NCBI RefSeq assembly: GCF_963169125.1
Contig: NC_084795.1
Location: 193,104,214 to 193,168,213 of the forward strand
Length of the DNA: 64,000 bases
Direction of reading: 5' to 3'
Source: Humulus lupulus
Lineage: Eukaryota > Streptophyta > Magnoliopsida > Rosales > Cannabaceae
Position 1 is the first letter of the stretch; every line of letters begins with the position of its first letter. Position numbers and translations under genes: made by a program. Shown here one piece after another: positions 46,621 to 58,731 of this stretch. Under the pieces are notes generated by a model, which saw only the letters and a program-made list of their open reading frames with translations, did not search any database and was not told the DNA's origin.

Positions 46621-47738
46621 ACTTGGGAGCAGAATTCCAATGCGGATGCCCTGTCGAAGCTCGCCACTTCCGGGGAGGCAAAGACTTTGGGGCTTGTGTC
46701 GGTAGAGTTCTTGGAAAGACCAAGCATAGAGGAAGTCGGGGTGGAGGTCGAGATGATTGACACCAAACCGACTTGGATGACTCCCATCCTCGAGTATCTC
46801 ACAGCAGGAAAATTACCCGAGGGGCGAAATGATGCAAGGAGGGTACTTTACCATGCTCCAAGGTATACAATGATAGATGGGATATTATACTGACGTGGCC
46901 TCTCTTTAGCTCTCCTACGGTGTGTTCTGCCAGGCAAGGCGAAGACCATTTTGCAGGAGGTGCACGAGGGCTTTTGAGGAGATCACACTGGGGGGCAAAA
47001 CCTAGCCTTGAAGATTTTAAGGCAAGGGTATTATTGGCCAACTTTGTCGAAAGACTCGATCTCCTACGTCCAAAAGTGTAACAAGTGCCAGCGATTTTCC
47101 ACAATTGCCCAGGCTCCTCCGGTCGAGCTGAAGATGATCTCATTCCCATGGTCGTTCGCGGTCTGGGGGATTGACCTGGTTGGTGCCCTCCCTACTGGAA
47201 AGAGAGGAGTTCGCTACGCGGTGGTGGCTATCGACTACTTCACAAAGTGGGCAGAAGCAGAGCCCCTGGCGATGATCACTTCAAAGAGAGTCCTTGACTT
47301 TGTGGTCAAGAACATTGTCTGCCGATTTGGGCTGCCAAAGAAGATCATGTCAGATAATGGAACGCAGTTCGATATCGACCTCTTCACCGAATTCTGCAAG
47401 AGGCACGACATTGTTAAAATCTTCTCCTCCGTGGCCTATCCCCAGGCCAATGGGCGGGTCGAGGCTGTCAATAAGACGCTAAAAGCAAGCCTTAAGAAAA
47501 GGCTGGATGAAGCCAAGGGAGTTTGGCCCGAACAGCTTCCCCAGGTATCGTGGGCATACCAGACCTCGCACCGAACTTCGGGAGTAAGGCAGTCTTTCCT
47601 TTCAAAGTGAAGGTAGCTTCGTATAGAGTCCAGACATTTGACCAAGATCGCAAGGATGAATTGCTCTACGCGTCCCTTGACCTAATTGACGAAAAGCGAG
47701 AAGCTTCACAGCTGCATCTCGGGCATTATCATCTCATC
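46621..47738 (+). pseudogene. Tat composite integrase, truncated by G5
   Basis: The zinc-binding segment keeps its His pair (HEGF, GDHTGG) and CxxC (KCNKCQ). The catalytic acidic residues are all present: GIDLVGALP, SDNGTQF and NGRVEAVNK. TGA codons at about 46891 and 46975 and a deletion of about 29 bp near 47580 break the frame. The Tat sequence ends near 47738 (SQLHLGHY) where G5 begins; the last codons reappear at 53433 (IHLKKYYQ and stop). About 250-300 bp of integrase between them are missing, judged against Tat1. Confidence 0.9.
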
Positions 47739-48689
47739 AGGGTCGACTGTCAACTGCCCCTCTCTGATCCGCTCTAACAGGGTCGACTGTAGAGTAATGT
47801 TAGCCAATCGGCCCACAACCAATTCTATCCCCGCTCTAACCATCTCATCAGCCAACTCTCTTGAGATCTGAACAGCACTATATAACTGACCTGGACCCCT
47901 GCGGCTCAGTGCATCAGCCACCACATTGGCTTTTCCTGGATGGTAAAGAATATCACAATCATAATCTTTCACCGGCTCCAGCCAACGCCTCTGTCTCATA
48001 TTCAGGTCCTTCTGCGTAAAGAAATATTTCAAGCTCTTATGGTCAGTGTACACTTCGCACTTTTCCCCATAAAGATAATGCCGCCAAATCTTTAAGGCAA
48101 AAACCACTGCTGCCAGCTCTAGGTCATGAGTAGGATACCGCTGCTCATACTCCTTCAGCTGTCGTGATGCATAAGCTATCACCTTCTCATTCTGCATCAG
48201 CACACAGCCTAAACCCAACCTCGACGCGTCACAATAAACAACAAACTTTCCTTTTCCTGAAGGCAAACTCAGCACTGGTGCAGTAATAAGACGTCGCTTC
48301 AATTCTTGGAAACTTCCCTCACACTTGTCTGACCAAATAAACTTTAGATTCTTTCTTGTCAATTCTGTCATCGGTGCCGCTATCTTCGAGAAGCCTTCTA
48401 CAAACCGCCTGTAGTAGCCTGCCAAACCAAGAAAACTCCGCACCTCTGACGCGTTCCTTGGCCTCGGCCAATCTCTAACTGCTTCTATCTTAGACGGATC
48501 CACTTTAATCCCATCTGCACCTACAATGTGTCCAAGGAATGTCACTTCAGGTAACCAGAACTCACACTTCTTAAACTTAGCATATAACTGATGCTCCCTC
48601 AACCTCTGAAGAACTAGTTGAAGATGAAACTCGTGCTCTGACTCTGAACTAGAATACACTAGGATGTCATCAATGAAGACTATAACAAA
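47739..48689 (-). pseudogene. G5 pol, RT C-terminus and RNase H
   Basis: Continues the G5 gag-pol frame after a single TAG. It starts directly with the catalytic RT motif (FIDD, 48665-48676) and goes on through [20 protein letters not shown], the RNase H segment ([32 protein letters not shown]) and the connection domain ([17 protein letters not shown]). It ends at the breakpoint near 47739. No other stop is visible. Confidence 0.92.
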
Positions 48690-50888
48690 CTAATCCAGGA
48701 AATCTTTGAACACTCTGTTCATTAAGTCCATAAAGGCTGCTGGGGCATTGGTCAACCCAAAAGACATGACCAAGAACTCATAGTGTCCATACCGCGTCCG
48801 GAAAGCTGTCTTAGGTATGTCCTCATCCTTGATCCTCAACTGGTGATAACCAGATCGAAGATCGATCTTTGAGAACACCATCTTACCCTGCAACTGATCG
48901 AACAAGTCATCAATCCTCGGTAGGGGATACTTATTCTTAATAGTTAACTTATTCAATTTCCGATAATCAATACACATTCTCAGGGTCCCATCCTTCTTCT
49001 TAACAAATAAAACCGGAGCACCCCATGGCGAATAGCTAGGTCTGATGAACCCTATATCCAGAAGTTCCTGCAATTGTATCTTTAACTCTTTCAGTTCCGC
49101 TGGTGCCATCCTGTACGGTGCCCTCGACACTGGCTCTGTCCCTGGTGCTAACTCAATAACAAACTCAATCTCCCTACGCGGCGGCAACCCAGGCAAATCC
49201 TCAGGAAACACATCCAAGAACTCACAAACCAGTCTGGTCTCCTCCGGTCCAACTGGTGAAACCTTGGTGGTATCTACCACACTAGCCAAGAAGCCTATAC
49301 ATCCACCCTGTAGCAAATCTCTGGCTCTCAACGCAGAAATCCTGGGTACACGGGGTCCACGCACCGCTCCCACAAAAACGAAGGGATCCTCACCCTCTGG
49401 CTCAAAAGTCACCATTTTCTTTCTACAGTCAATGGTAGCTCCATACCTAATCAGCCAATCCATACCTAAGATCCTGTCAAAGTCCTCAATACTCAACTCA
49501 ATCAAGTCCACTGACAACTCTCTACCATCAACTAACACTGGCAGTGCCCTAACCCATCTCCTAGACACCACCAGCTCTCCCGTAGACAATATAGTCCCAA
49601 ACCCTGAAGCTCTAACCTCACTAGGTCTACACAATCTATCAATTACCCTATCAGAAACAAATGAATGCGTAGCACCAGAATCAATCAAAACAGTAAAAGA
49701 AGTGCCAGCACTAGAAAGCTGACCTGTCACTACCGAGGGACTAGCCTCGGCCTCTGCCTGCGTCAAAGTGAACACTCGAGCTGGAGTCAAGCTGTCCACC
49801 TTCCCTGCCTCGCCCTTCTTTACCGTTGGGCAATCTTTTCTGAGGTGTCCCACCACCCCGCATACATAACAGGCCTTAGCCTGACACTCGCCCAAATGGC
49901 GTCTCCTGCACCTTGTGCATTCCGGGTAAGTCCTCCACGAATCGCCGCCTCCCCGACGGCCCCCCTGAGTACCCCGACCTCCTCTATCAAACCTAGGAGC
50001 AATTGGGGCTTCAGGAGTCTTTCTCTTCAAATCACGGATACCTCCACCTCTACTAGAACCAGAATATGGAGGCACCGGCCTACGGCCCTCCCTTCTTGCT
50101 GCACTATCCCTCCAAATCCTATTCTCTGCTTCCTCAGCAGTCAGAGCCCTTTCCACAGCCTGGGCATAAGTGGTCACCCCAGGAACTGTAGTAATCCTTA
50201 CATCCCGGGCTATCATAACATTTAGCCCTCTAACAAATCTGTCTAACCTGGTCGCATCGGTAGGAACAAGATCCGGTGCAAACTTTGCAAGTCTATCAAA
50301 TTTCAAGGCGTACTCCGTAACAGTCAAACTGCCCTGAACAAGGCCCACAAACTCATTCACCTTTGCTGCCCTGACGGAAACATTATAGTACTTCTGATTG
50401 AACAAATCTTTAAACTCCTCCCATGTCATTGCAGCAACATTTCTAGTCTGTGACGCCACCTCCCACCAGATTGGGGCATCCTCTCTCAACAAATAAGTGG
50501 CACAGGCCACCCTATCATGTCCCTCTACTTTCATATAATCAAGTATAGTGGTAATCAAGGTCATCCACTGCTCAGCTTTTAATGGATCTGGCCCACCCTC
50601 AAAGATCGGGGGTTGCTGCTTCCTGAACCGCTCATACAACGGTTCCACTTTATTGCCAACATCGACAGGCTGTACCACAGGTACCAGTGCCAGTGGCCCA
50701 GCAGGGGCAACACTCCCAGATGGAGCTTGCTGCAACATTCTAATCAACTCATCTTGGCTCTGAAGCCTAGCTTGCATTTCTGCCATTAACTGCTGCCAGT
50801 TCTCAGGGACTGGCGGAGGGGTTGGGCCCTGATCATCCTCTCTAGCCCCAGACCTGCCGGCTTGTCGTGTAGATTTCCTTGAACGCAT
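48690..50888 (-). pseudogene. G5 gag-protease-RT (N-terminal) polyprotein
   Basis: 732 open codons from ATG 50888. Gag: Arg-rich start, capsid segment ([20 protein letters not shown]) and intact zinc knuckle [14 protein letters not shown] (about 49830-49875). Protease: [17 protein letters not shown] with intact DSG (about 49669-49683) and [49 protein letters not shown]. It ends KDFLD then TAG (48690-48692); the next codons encode the rest of RT in frame. Gag, protease and RT are one fused frame, usual for chromoviruses. Confidence 0.93.
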
Positions 50889-51260
50889 AGCTATTCAAGT
50901 CAATTTGCAAACAACGACTCGGAAATTAGGCTAAGATGACAGGGTAATAATCTCTCCATAATTCACCACCGAAACTCCAATCATTCACAAGCAAACAAGT
51001 ATAGCAATTTATCAAGATATTCATCCACATGCACAGCAATGCTAATAAGCACGCCTCAATAACATCATGCAATAGTCAAGGGCCAGGCCCTATCAGAATC
51101 TCATGCTCCCTATTCATCAGACAGATATCAACACTCATATCTCACTCAAATCATTTAAACACATAATCATACATATACAATTACCAAACCCTGAGTTGAG
51201 CTTGTCTCCCGCAGCGAATGTACATACCCAGCCAGTCTTCAGGACCCATAAACCTAGGAC

Positions 51261-51272
51261 GCTCTGTTACCA
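51261..51272 (-). promoter_or_regulatory. Primer-binding site of G5
   Basis: The minus strand reads TGGTAACAGAGC, one mismatch from the initiator Met-tRNA site, 3 bp inside the LTR. Confidence 0.8.
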
Positions 51273-51275
51273 AGT

Positions 51276-53432
51276 TGTAACGCCCTGGATAGCCAAGACC
51301 GTTACACTGTGTGTTTATAAAGTGCCAGACTTGCTAACCAAGTCATTAAAGTAAAAACGTGTTACTGAAACAGTAGAGGAACTAGGGTTAAAAGTGTTTT
51401 GGTTTCAAAAGTTACATTTTCATTACTAAACATTGTTTCATTACATGGGATCCCAAAAATGACAGTTTCAAAGGTCATTTACAAAATTGACAAGGTTTAA
51501 ATACATTAGCGGCCGTACTAAGGCAAAATGATCAGTTAGGTAGTCTCTGTCCTGACACACTCCTCGACCATGGTGATCGAACGGCTGGCTATGTACATTA
51601 CACCTCGGAGCTCTCCACCTCAGGCCTGGTCCAGCTTGCCCTTGCCCTTACCTGCACCACGAAGCACCCGTGAGCCAAGGCCCAGCAAGAAAACACAGCA
51701 ATAACAGAGCATGAACAATTAGCAGTCAACTCAGTTACTCATACAGCATCTCATAAATTCAAGTATATCATCATTCAAGTACACCACATACAAAGCATTT
51801 CAACTCATAATACATATTGCACAGATGATAACCAGGGCTAGCGCTCACAGGCAGCTCCCTCTGTTATCCTATTGTTTCTGGCTTCCAGTGACCAATTCGC
51901 GCCCCGTGCGCTAAAAATCATGAACGGCACTCTTAGACCGCTTATACGTGTCCCTTGGCATAATACCAACGATGACACAATACAATTCTCGGGAGCACTT
52001 AGTCCCATCATAATCATACATTTGGGTGCAGTTTTCTTACCTTTCAGTTCACTGGTTTTCGATGCCACGTAGCCACAAGCACGGTCCTCTATTCCGAGCC
52101 TCTCCAAAGTCCTAATCACAACACAAATAATATTCTTTGTCATTAACCAGTCCAAGACTACCTTCCCGGTACCTAACCCACACTCTCGGAACCCCCAAAA
52201 CCTTAGAACAACACCCGGAGACATCCCCCGAACCCCCGGAGCAAAGGCCAAAAATTGCAAAATGTGACACCTTGAAATTTGCCTTGTGCCGCGGCACCAC
52301 TTCCTTGTGCCGCGGTACCCATCAGTCAGAGACTCCCAAGCCGCGGCACACAAAACCCGTGCCGCGGCACGCCTTCGCAGCCCAGAATTCTGGGTTTTTC
52401 CTTTGCGTTTTTCCCGAGCCTAACTCACTCCAACTCACCCCAACTTCATACCCAAGCCCCAAAACTCATTTGAAACCCCACATAAACCAACCAACAACTT
52501 ATAAACACTAAAACCCAGCTCAACTACACAATCACCCACAGAATTCATACCTAAATTCAAACTCTAACACCTAAGCTGAAACTTGAGTAAAGTACAAACC
52601 AGGCCCCTAAATCTTTAAACCATAACAGCTATGAAATTGCAAACACACTTAATAACCTTACCTCAAATAGAAATTCGACCTGAGCTTCCTCCAATCCAAG
52701 CTTGAGCTGAATTCCACCTTAACAAACCAGCTGAATTCCATACAAGAAAAACCATGGCTATCTCTCAATTCTTTAAAAAACCAAATTCAGAACTTAACAA
52801 AACAGAAACCAATCCCTTACCTCAGTATAAACCTTGATATATGCTTGATTCCACACCCTTAAGCCCTTCTCTAGCCTCAAAGAACTCAGTTCAGTTCCTC
52901 TCCCACCTTGCCTCTTAGGTTCTTGGTTCTCCCTTTCCTTCTTGACCTTTCTAACCTTTCAAGACTTAACTTCAGCTTTACTTAGCATTAATAAATCGTA
53001 CCTATCTTTTTCCCTCAGCCAAAGACTCTATATTACTGCCAAAAGACCTTTTTAACCTTCCTCAAATATCCTTTTCTAACTAAACCTCAAGGGTACACTT
53101 GTCTTTTCACCAGCTTTGCAAATCTACCACTTTCCCCTTAAAACTTGTTACTCTCTATAGTTACTAATAGTTACACAGGTTACCAAATTACCAGTTACCA
53201 CTATCTAGCTTTCTAGGACCGTCTCGGCACGTGCATCACATTGGTATCACGGCACCCACGCGGTACAATACACACATCATAATTATCACATAATGTAATT
53301 CACATAGTCATATAACATGCCTAAATCATAATCATGCATCTTAATCATAAAAATCACACATAATTCCCATCATGCCCTCCCGACATACTAATCAAGGCCC
53401 TTAAGCCTTATTAGTGAATTTGGGTCGTTACA
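51276..53432 (-). repeat. 5' LTR of gypsy G5 (L5)
   Basis: 2157 bp, TGTAACGCCC to GGGTCGTTACA on the plus strand. It has TGGGATCCCA (51447), the conserved splice-like block (about 51640-51693), a second donor-like block (about 52030), and the GC palindrome cluster 52286-52370 with GTGCCGCGGCAC at 52286-52297 and 52359-52370 beside CCCAGAATTCTGGG (52382-52395), matching L1. On its right it abuts the integrase tail of Tat. Confidence 0.93.
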
Positions 53433-53603
53433 ACTATACACCTGAAGAAATATTATCAGTAATATCTTTGTAAGGCTTAATTAGAAAAGCCACCTTTTGT
53501 TTATTAAATAAAGAGAGAATCTTTTCGCATTGTCATATATTTTTGTGGAAGTAACGTCAAGTAACCACGATAGGCCCTTTCTTGATTACTTGGGGGACAT
53601 ATA
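53433..53603 (+). other. Tat integrase tail and pol 3' flank
   Basis: ATACACCTGAAGAAATATTA encodes the IHLKKYYQ end of Tat integrase, followed by TAA (to about 53460), the same end as in Tat1 at 16885. The rest is non-coding and corresponds to 16756-16884 in Tat1, including CTTGGGGG next to the repeats. Confidence 0.85.
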
Positions 53604-54165
53604 TCCTGGATACAACCAGGTCCTAAAACTTAGAAGTTGATTCAAATTGATTAATCGACATTTTTCTTAAAAAGCGCGAGATGTCAATAAAGGATTAACA
53701 CGAACAAAGTTTTTAAAATCAATGTCCTAGATACAACCAGGTCCTAAAACTTTGAAGTTGATTCAAATTGATTAATCGACATTTTTCTTCAAAAGCGCGA
53801 GATGTCAATAAAGGATTAACGCGAACTAAGTTTTTAAAATCGATGTCCTGGATACAACCAGGTCCTAAAACCTAGAAGTTGATTCAAAGTGATTAATTGA
53901 CATTTTTCTTAAAAAGCCCAAGATGTCAATAAAGGATTAACGCGAACTAAGTTTTTAAAATCAATGTCCTAGATACAACCAGGTCCTAAAACCTAGAAGT
54001 TGATTCAAAGTGATTGATCAATGTTTTTTTTAAAAAGAACGAGATATCAATAAAGGATTAACACGAACTAAGTTTTTAAAATCAATGTCCTGGATACAAC
54101 CAGGTCCTAAAATTTGAAGTTGGTTCAAATTGATTAATAGATTTTTTTTCCTAATAAGTATGAGA
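53604..54165. repeat. 121-bp tandem repeats in the Tat composite 3' region
   Basis: TCCT(A/G)GATACAACCAGGTCC starts at 53604, 53725, 53846, 53967 and 54088, exactly 121 bp apart. Each unit carries the near-perfect dyad CCTGGATACAACCAGG. The reverse complement aligns with the 119-bp unit of Tat1, so the family is shared but unit length and sequence have drifted. It lies between convergent gag-pol and the antisense gene. Confidence 0.95.
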
Positions 54166-54351
54166 TGTTAATCGTAACACCAACTTAAACTATGTTCTCA
54201 CCAAATGTGTTAAAGAAGAGTAACAATAAAATTAAACCACAAAAAATATATAAATAGATTGAAGTAAATCTAAGGAAACCAATTGTCTCGAGGATAAAAA
54301 ACCTCGTAATACAAAGTTATAAATAAAAACAAGAGAAAAGAAGCAGAAGTC

Positions 54352-57044
54352 CTAAGCCCCGCCAGGCCGCTTCGACGAAGTCACCCCTTCGGCGTCCTGC
54401 TCGGCTGCAGCGGAAGTCTCCCTGGTCTCAGAGGAAGCCTCTTGTTGAAGGTGAGCTTTGAACTTCTCTAGGAAGGACTCCCACTCCTCCGGCCCCAAGA
54501 AGGAAAAGTCACCATCCTGGTTGAAGGCTCAGCAATGATACAGCATGGCCTCCATGGAGGAGCTGGAAGATGCCCTCTCCGCCACAAGGGCGGCATTGGC
54601 CTCTTCAAGTTCGACCTTTGCGGTGTCCAGGGCGACCTTGGTAGCCTCGGCCTCCAGCAGTGTAGCCCGGGATGCCTCCAGTTTGGCCTGCGCAGCAACC
54701 GAAGTGGCCTCCGTGACCTTCTCGCTTTCCTGGGTAGTCGCCAGGGCAGCTTTGGCATCTTGCTCTTGTTGTTGAGCTGACTCGAAGGCGGCCTGGGCAA
54801 CCTGGTGCTCGCCCCTGATCTCGTCAATCCTGGCATTGGACCGAGATATGCTCCGATGGAGAGCCAAAGCCTCCTGCAAGATAAAAAGATAATAAGACAA
54901 GTGCTTTAGAAAAAGCAAAGAGAACCAGTGGTAAAGCAAACTTACCGTGAGGGTCATCCCCAGTGAAGACTCCATAACATTCTCGAGGCTCCTCGTCTCA
55001 ATCTCCCACAAGTCCCTCAGGGTGGCATTGTAGCAATGGTCCACCATGTAGGTCGCAGTTTCGTAAACCATCCCCCGAAAGGCCTCAGGGATTTTCTCCA
55101 AGGCCTGAGTGTTAACCGGGACGCGCACGGTGGGAGTCGGAGCTAGCAAGCTCCCGGTTGGTACCTCCAGTTCCCGGCTAGAGACAGGAGGTCGGAGGGG
55201 AGGTGGAGCCATCTTCTCTGTGGCAGGAGGGGGTGGAGGCACCTTCTCTATGGCGGAAGGACCCTGTCCCTTCCCCTTGGCAGAAGAGTTGGAGGTAGTC
55301 CCAAGGGCGGGAATTTTCTTGGTCAGCCAGAGCCTCTTCACCAAGGGTCCAGACGACCCGGAGCAAGGATTTCCCCCCGGGAACATAGATCGCAGAACGT
55401 CGTCCCCGGGCTGCGACATCTCCTTGCCTGAAACAAAGAACGAATCGTCAGTATGCATGTAAAAATATGTAATCGCAAAAAGAAAAATATAGAATGTATT
55501 GAAAAGGGTCCTACCCTCCGAGCTAGAGGAGGAATCTATTGTCACGACCTCCGGCCGCGGAGCTTCTACGGGGGAGTCTAAGATTATAACTTCACGAGTG
55601 AAAGGGGGCTCTGGGTCCGGATCCGCCACAGGACTGGACTCCTCTACATACTACCTAAGCCTCGGAACTACTATACCCTCTAGAAGGGAGGGCCACGACC
55701 TAAGGTTGGTCCCGTACAACTCAAAGAAGGCCGACCTAAAGGCCAGGGTATTGTCTACTACTACAGTTCCTCTAGGGCAGCCAATGTCATAACGCAACAC
55801 TAGCTGGTCAACGCACTGGAGTAGAGTTATGTTACGATCTGGGTCGCTTCGGTGACGGTGAACGAGTTGGTTGGGGTTAAACCTAACAAGCCGTAGGTCC
55901 GCGGCAACTCTGTCTAAATCCCTAAACAAGTACGGGTTACCTTGGCTGGATGGACTGGCTGGTGCCCCGGACTGGACCCGCTCCGCGTTGACCCCCTGGG
56001 CGACCTCAAGAGCTCGCTTCCGACGCACGAGTGACACCTCGTCTTCCTTGTCCTCCTCCTCATCATCTGCATCCCCCTCCTCGGGGATGGGCGCCATCTC
56101 GCGAGCTGCTGGGGCGATCCACGGCCTCCTCAAGGCTAGAGTCTGGCCCGAAGAAATTAGCTTGCATGCCAGCATCATCTCATCAGACACGAGCTGGCGG
56201 TAGTCTTTTTCACTTGGGGGGAGCCCCGCCAAGGTTTCGTATTGACCCCCGAGGGTCACCGATTTAGCCTTCCTCGCAAAAATAGCTGCATGATAGTATT
56301 CAAGTCAATACGTATGGAAAGAAACTAATAAGCAACGATTTTGCGAGCTAAGGTTAGAAAGAACTTACGAGGACGATTGAAGTAATGGTGTTCGCAATTA
56401 CGGAACCCCGTCGACATGAAAAATTGATCCTTGAAGTCATTGGGGTGGCTGGGCAGCACGATGACTACGACAAAGTTGGGGAAACGGTTCAAGTAGTAGA
56501 ACCCGTCACCTCGCCATCGTTGATCTGGGCTGGCCTTGAGGCAGAAAAAGTAGAGGATGTCCGCCGGTGTAGGGACCTCCCATTCCTGCTTCAGGAACAT
56601 ATACCTCAGCCCCGCTAACAGACGGTAGGAGTTAGGGGGGAGCTGAAAGGGGGCCAGCTTCATGAAGTTCAGGAAATCTGCGAAGTACTGGTCCAAAGGA
56701 AGAAAGGCCCCGGCCTTAAGGTGTTCGTCACTCCAGGCTGCGAACTCCTCATCGAGCGGTGTGCAGCTCTGCTCACCCTCGAGGGGAGGTCGGGCAACAA
56801 GAGCTCCCATCCCTATTTTGATGTTGTGGGACAGTAAGATCTTGTTGACCTTCCCTGGAGTTGTGACCTTCGAGACAATCCTCTCGACCTCGAAGAAGGC
56901 TTCAGGTCCCACCTCGACCTCTTTCTCCATGGTGGGACCGAAGAGAGGGATAGGGGAATTTGCTACCACCTCCTTCCCCTTGCTGGCCTGCTGGGATGAC
57001 GAGCTAGCGGCACTCTTCTTCGGCATGTTCTTCCTGGGTCCCAT
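54352..57044 (-). pseudogene. Antisense four-exon gene of the Tat composite
   Basis: Minus-strand exons: 57044-56369 (donor GTAAGT), 56285-55515 (acceptor ATGCAG, donor GTAGGA), 55427-54946 (acceptor TTTCAG, donor GTAAGT-like) and 54873-54352 (acceptor CTTGCAG, stop TAG). Joined: 2451 nt, 817 codons including stop, intron phases 1, 1, 0, the same as Tat1. Exon 1 carries the DQYFADFLNFMKLAPFQL block; exon 2 an acidic EEGDADDEEEDKEDE stretch; exon 3 is Pro-rich and ends with a helical segment; exon 4 is an Ala/Glu-rich coiled coil of about 110 residues. Two in-frame stops: TAG near 55651 and TGA at 54529 (TGG in Tat1). Role unknown; related to the Transposase_28-like antisense frames of Tat elements by my recognition only. 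Confidence 0.82.
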
Positions 57045-57954
57045 CTGGTCGCCTAACGAACAAAGTTGAAGAAAATTTAGAAAGACGACCTAAGCATAAG
57101 AAAGGGAATCTAGCGCGAGGAATGATTTTCCTTACTCGGGCAAAGGTAATCTCAGCCTGCGGTGAGTGAGACCACGCTGTTCTATGAACACGCGCCTGTG
57201 CTCCCAACGGGTCCCCAATCGCTCGGGATCCGTGTGTCAGGAGGGTCAGGATAATGTTTGCCTTGGAGGGAAAGTTTTAAAAAGCAAAAACCGCCTGGGA
57301 AGCGTGGCCCCTATGCTACCTGGTTTTGCACCCCAGAAAGTTGTTGCCTTCCCCTCTCCAAACAGGCATTTCAAGAGATTACCCTGACAAATCCCCCCAG
57401 AATTATCTTATCCTATGCGTTCCTAAGCATTCTTTCCTATGGTTGATACCCCTAGAGTAAAATACAACAAACAGCCTAAACAAAGGAGTCTACCTAAACA
57501 AAACAAAAATGGAAACATTTGAACATGCATCAGGCAGAGGACTTACAGAAGTTTTTGCTGTATGAAAGTCGAAAAGGACGTTGAAGTCTGAGTCCTGGTG
57601 GAGCCTTTAGAACCGGAGTCACGGAGAAACCTTTGTATATGAAACTCAGGGACTTCTGGGATGATAACCGAAAGGAAAATGGACTTTGAGGCTAAGAAGG
57701 CAAAGGAACGAGGGTCGTTCGATCGTCTTAATGCGGGATATGATGGTCACAACTCGAAAGACGAAACGACGGCCAAAGATAGACTAGGCCATTTAATGCG
57801 ATTCTCGGAAGACGGACCGTCACCAACCACGATGTTCCACGTATCTGATACCAGCCCAATAGGCGGAACATGAAGAGTCGACAAGGAAGCCTAAAAGCCC
57901 TCGCTGTGGCCCCAGGTGACGTCACATGCAACGAGCAGGGTCTTGGGGGGCAAA
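57045..57954 (-). other. Leader of the Tat composite antisense gene, TATA segment deleted
   Basis: Homologous to 39500-40489. The segment between GCTAAGAAG and GCAAAGG is joined directly (about 57690), removing about 75 bp that hold the TATA box in the other copy. The polypurine tract CTTGGGGGGCAAA (about 57942-57954) borders LTR B. Confidence 0.7.
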
Positions 57955-58676
57955 TGTACGCCTTAAACTTCCACGGGTTATTAGCAAGCTGGAAAAGGGC
58001 ATAATTCTATCAGCCACGTGGAGGTCACCTACCCCGAGCTACTGCTACGAGTCTCCACCTCTTTAGCTCGAGGTAGTCAAAGGTTTAGTAAGAATACTCT
58101 AAGGCATCGGGTCAGCAGTGTGGGCACCACGAGCTGGAACTACATCAAGCTCGAGGTACGACTTAGAGCTGACACCCCCGACCATTTATGAAGTCAACCA
58201 CGCAATGTAAACGTGCACATATCAGACATCACGTGTCTAGTCCATTCCTGAATTCTCGGACACGCAGCATAAACGTGCGTGTTCAGGCACCCCACGACTG
58301 ATTTGGGCCATGCGGCCCATTATCCCCTTTACCTATTGATTAGACAACACTTCATTGTCAGGTTTTAGGAATTAATCATAAGTGTCACAGAAGTGACATG
58401 ATGGGTAAGAAGGTCATGGGATGACCCCCTTTGCCAACACCCAGGTGTCCTCTCCCTATAAATATGGAAACCCTGGGCGTTACAAGGGGTTGGCGTCTAG
58501 TGGACTAAAGGGATTTTAACCTTCGAACCACCTAAAAGGAAAGGAGTTATAACCTTCCCTCTATACTATTTTCATTAGTTTGGAATATAAATATTTACAT
58601 ATTACGTTTCATCATCTAGCACTAACCCATCCTGTTTATTCGTATAATTATCTGTTGCCGAAGAACCGCGTCAACA
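57955..58676 (+). repeat. Tat composite LTR B
   Basis: 722 bp, TGTACGCC to GCGTCAACA. Compared with LTR A it lacks about 55 bp after GTCTAGT (near 58501), where short direct repeats flank the gap. TATAAATA lies near 58457-58464. It is followed by the same interior start as LTR A. Confidence 0.92.
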
Positions 58677-58731
58677 ATTTGGTGCTTTCATCGAGAGCTG
58701 TTTAGATTGGTGCTATTGCAGAAACCCAACC

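Larger units (their letters stand above)
47739..53432 (-). mobile_element. G5: truncated chromovirus-like gypsy element nested in Tat integrase
   Basis: Minus strand: 5' LTR (53432-51276), Met-tRNA primer site (51272-51261), gag-pol (50888-47739). It stops after RNase H; the integrase and 3' LTR are missing, and Tat integrase sequence is missing at the same breakpoint. The simplest reading is insertion into Tat followed by one deletion removing the 3' part of G5 and adjoining Tat DNA. It is the best preserved gypsy coding region in the window. Confidence 0.9.

Noticed and set aside
49045..50225. Plus-strand frames of 186-225 codons over G5 gag-pol
   Set aside because: Shadows of the minus-strand polyprotein, which has clear retropepsin, zinc-knuckle and RT motifs.
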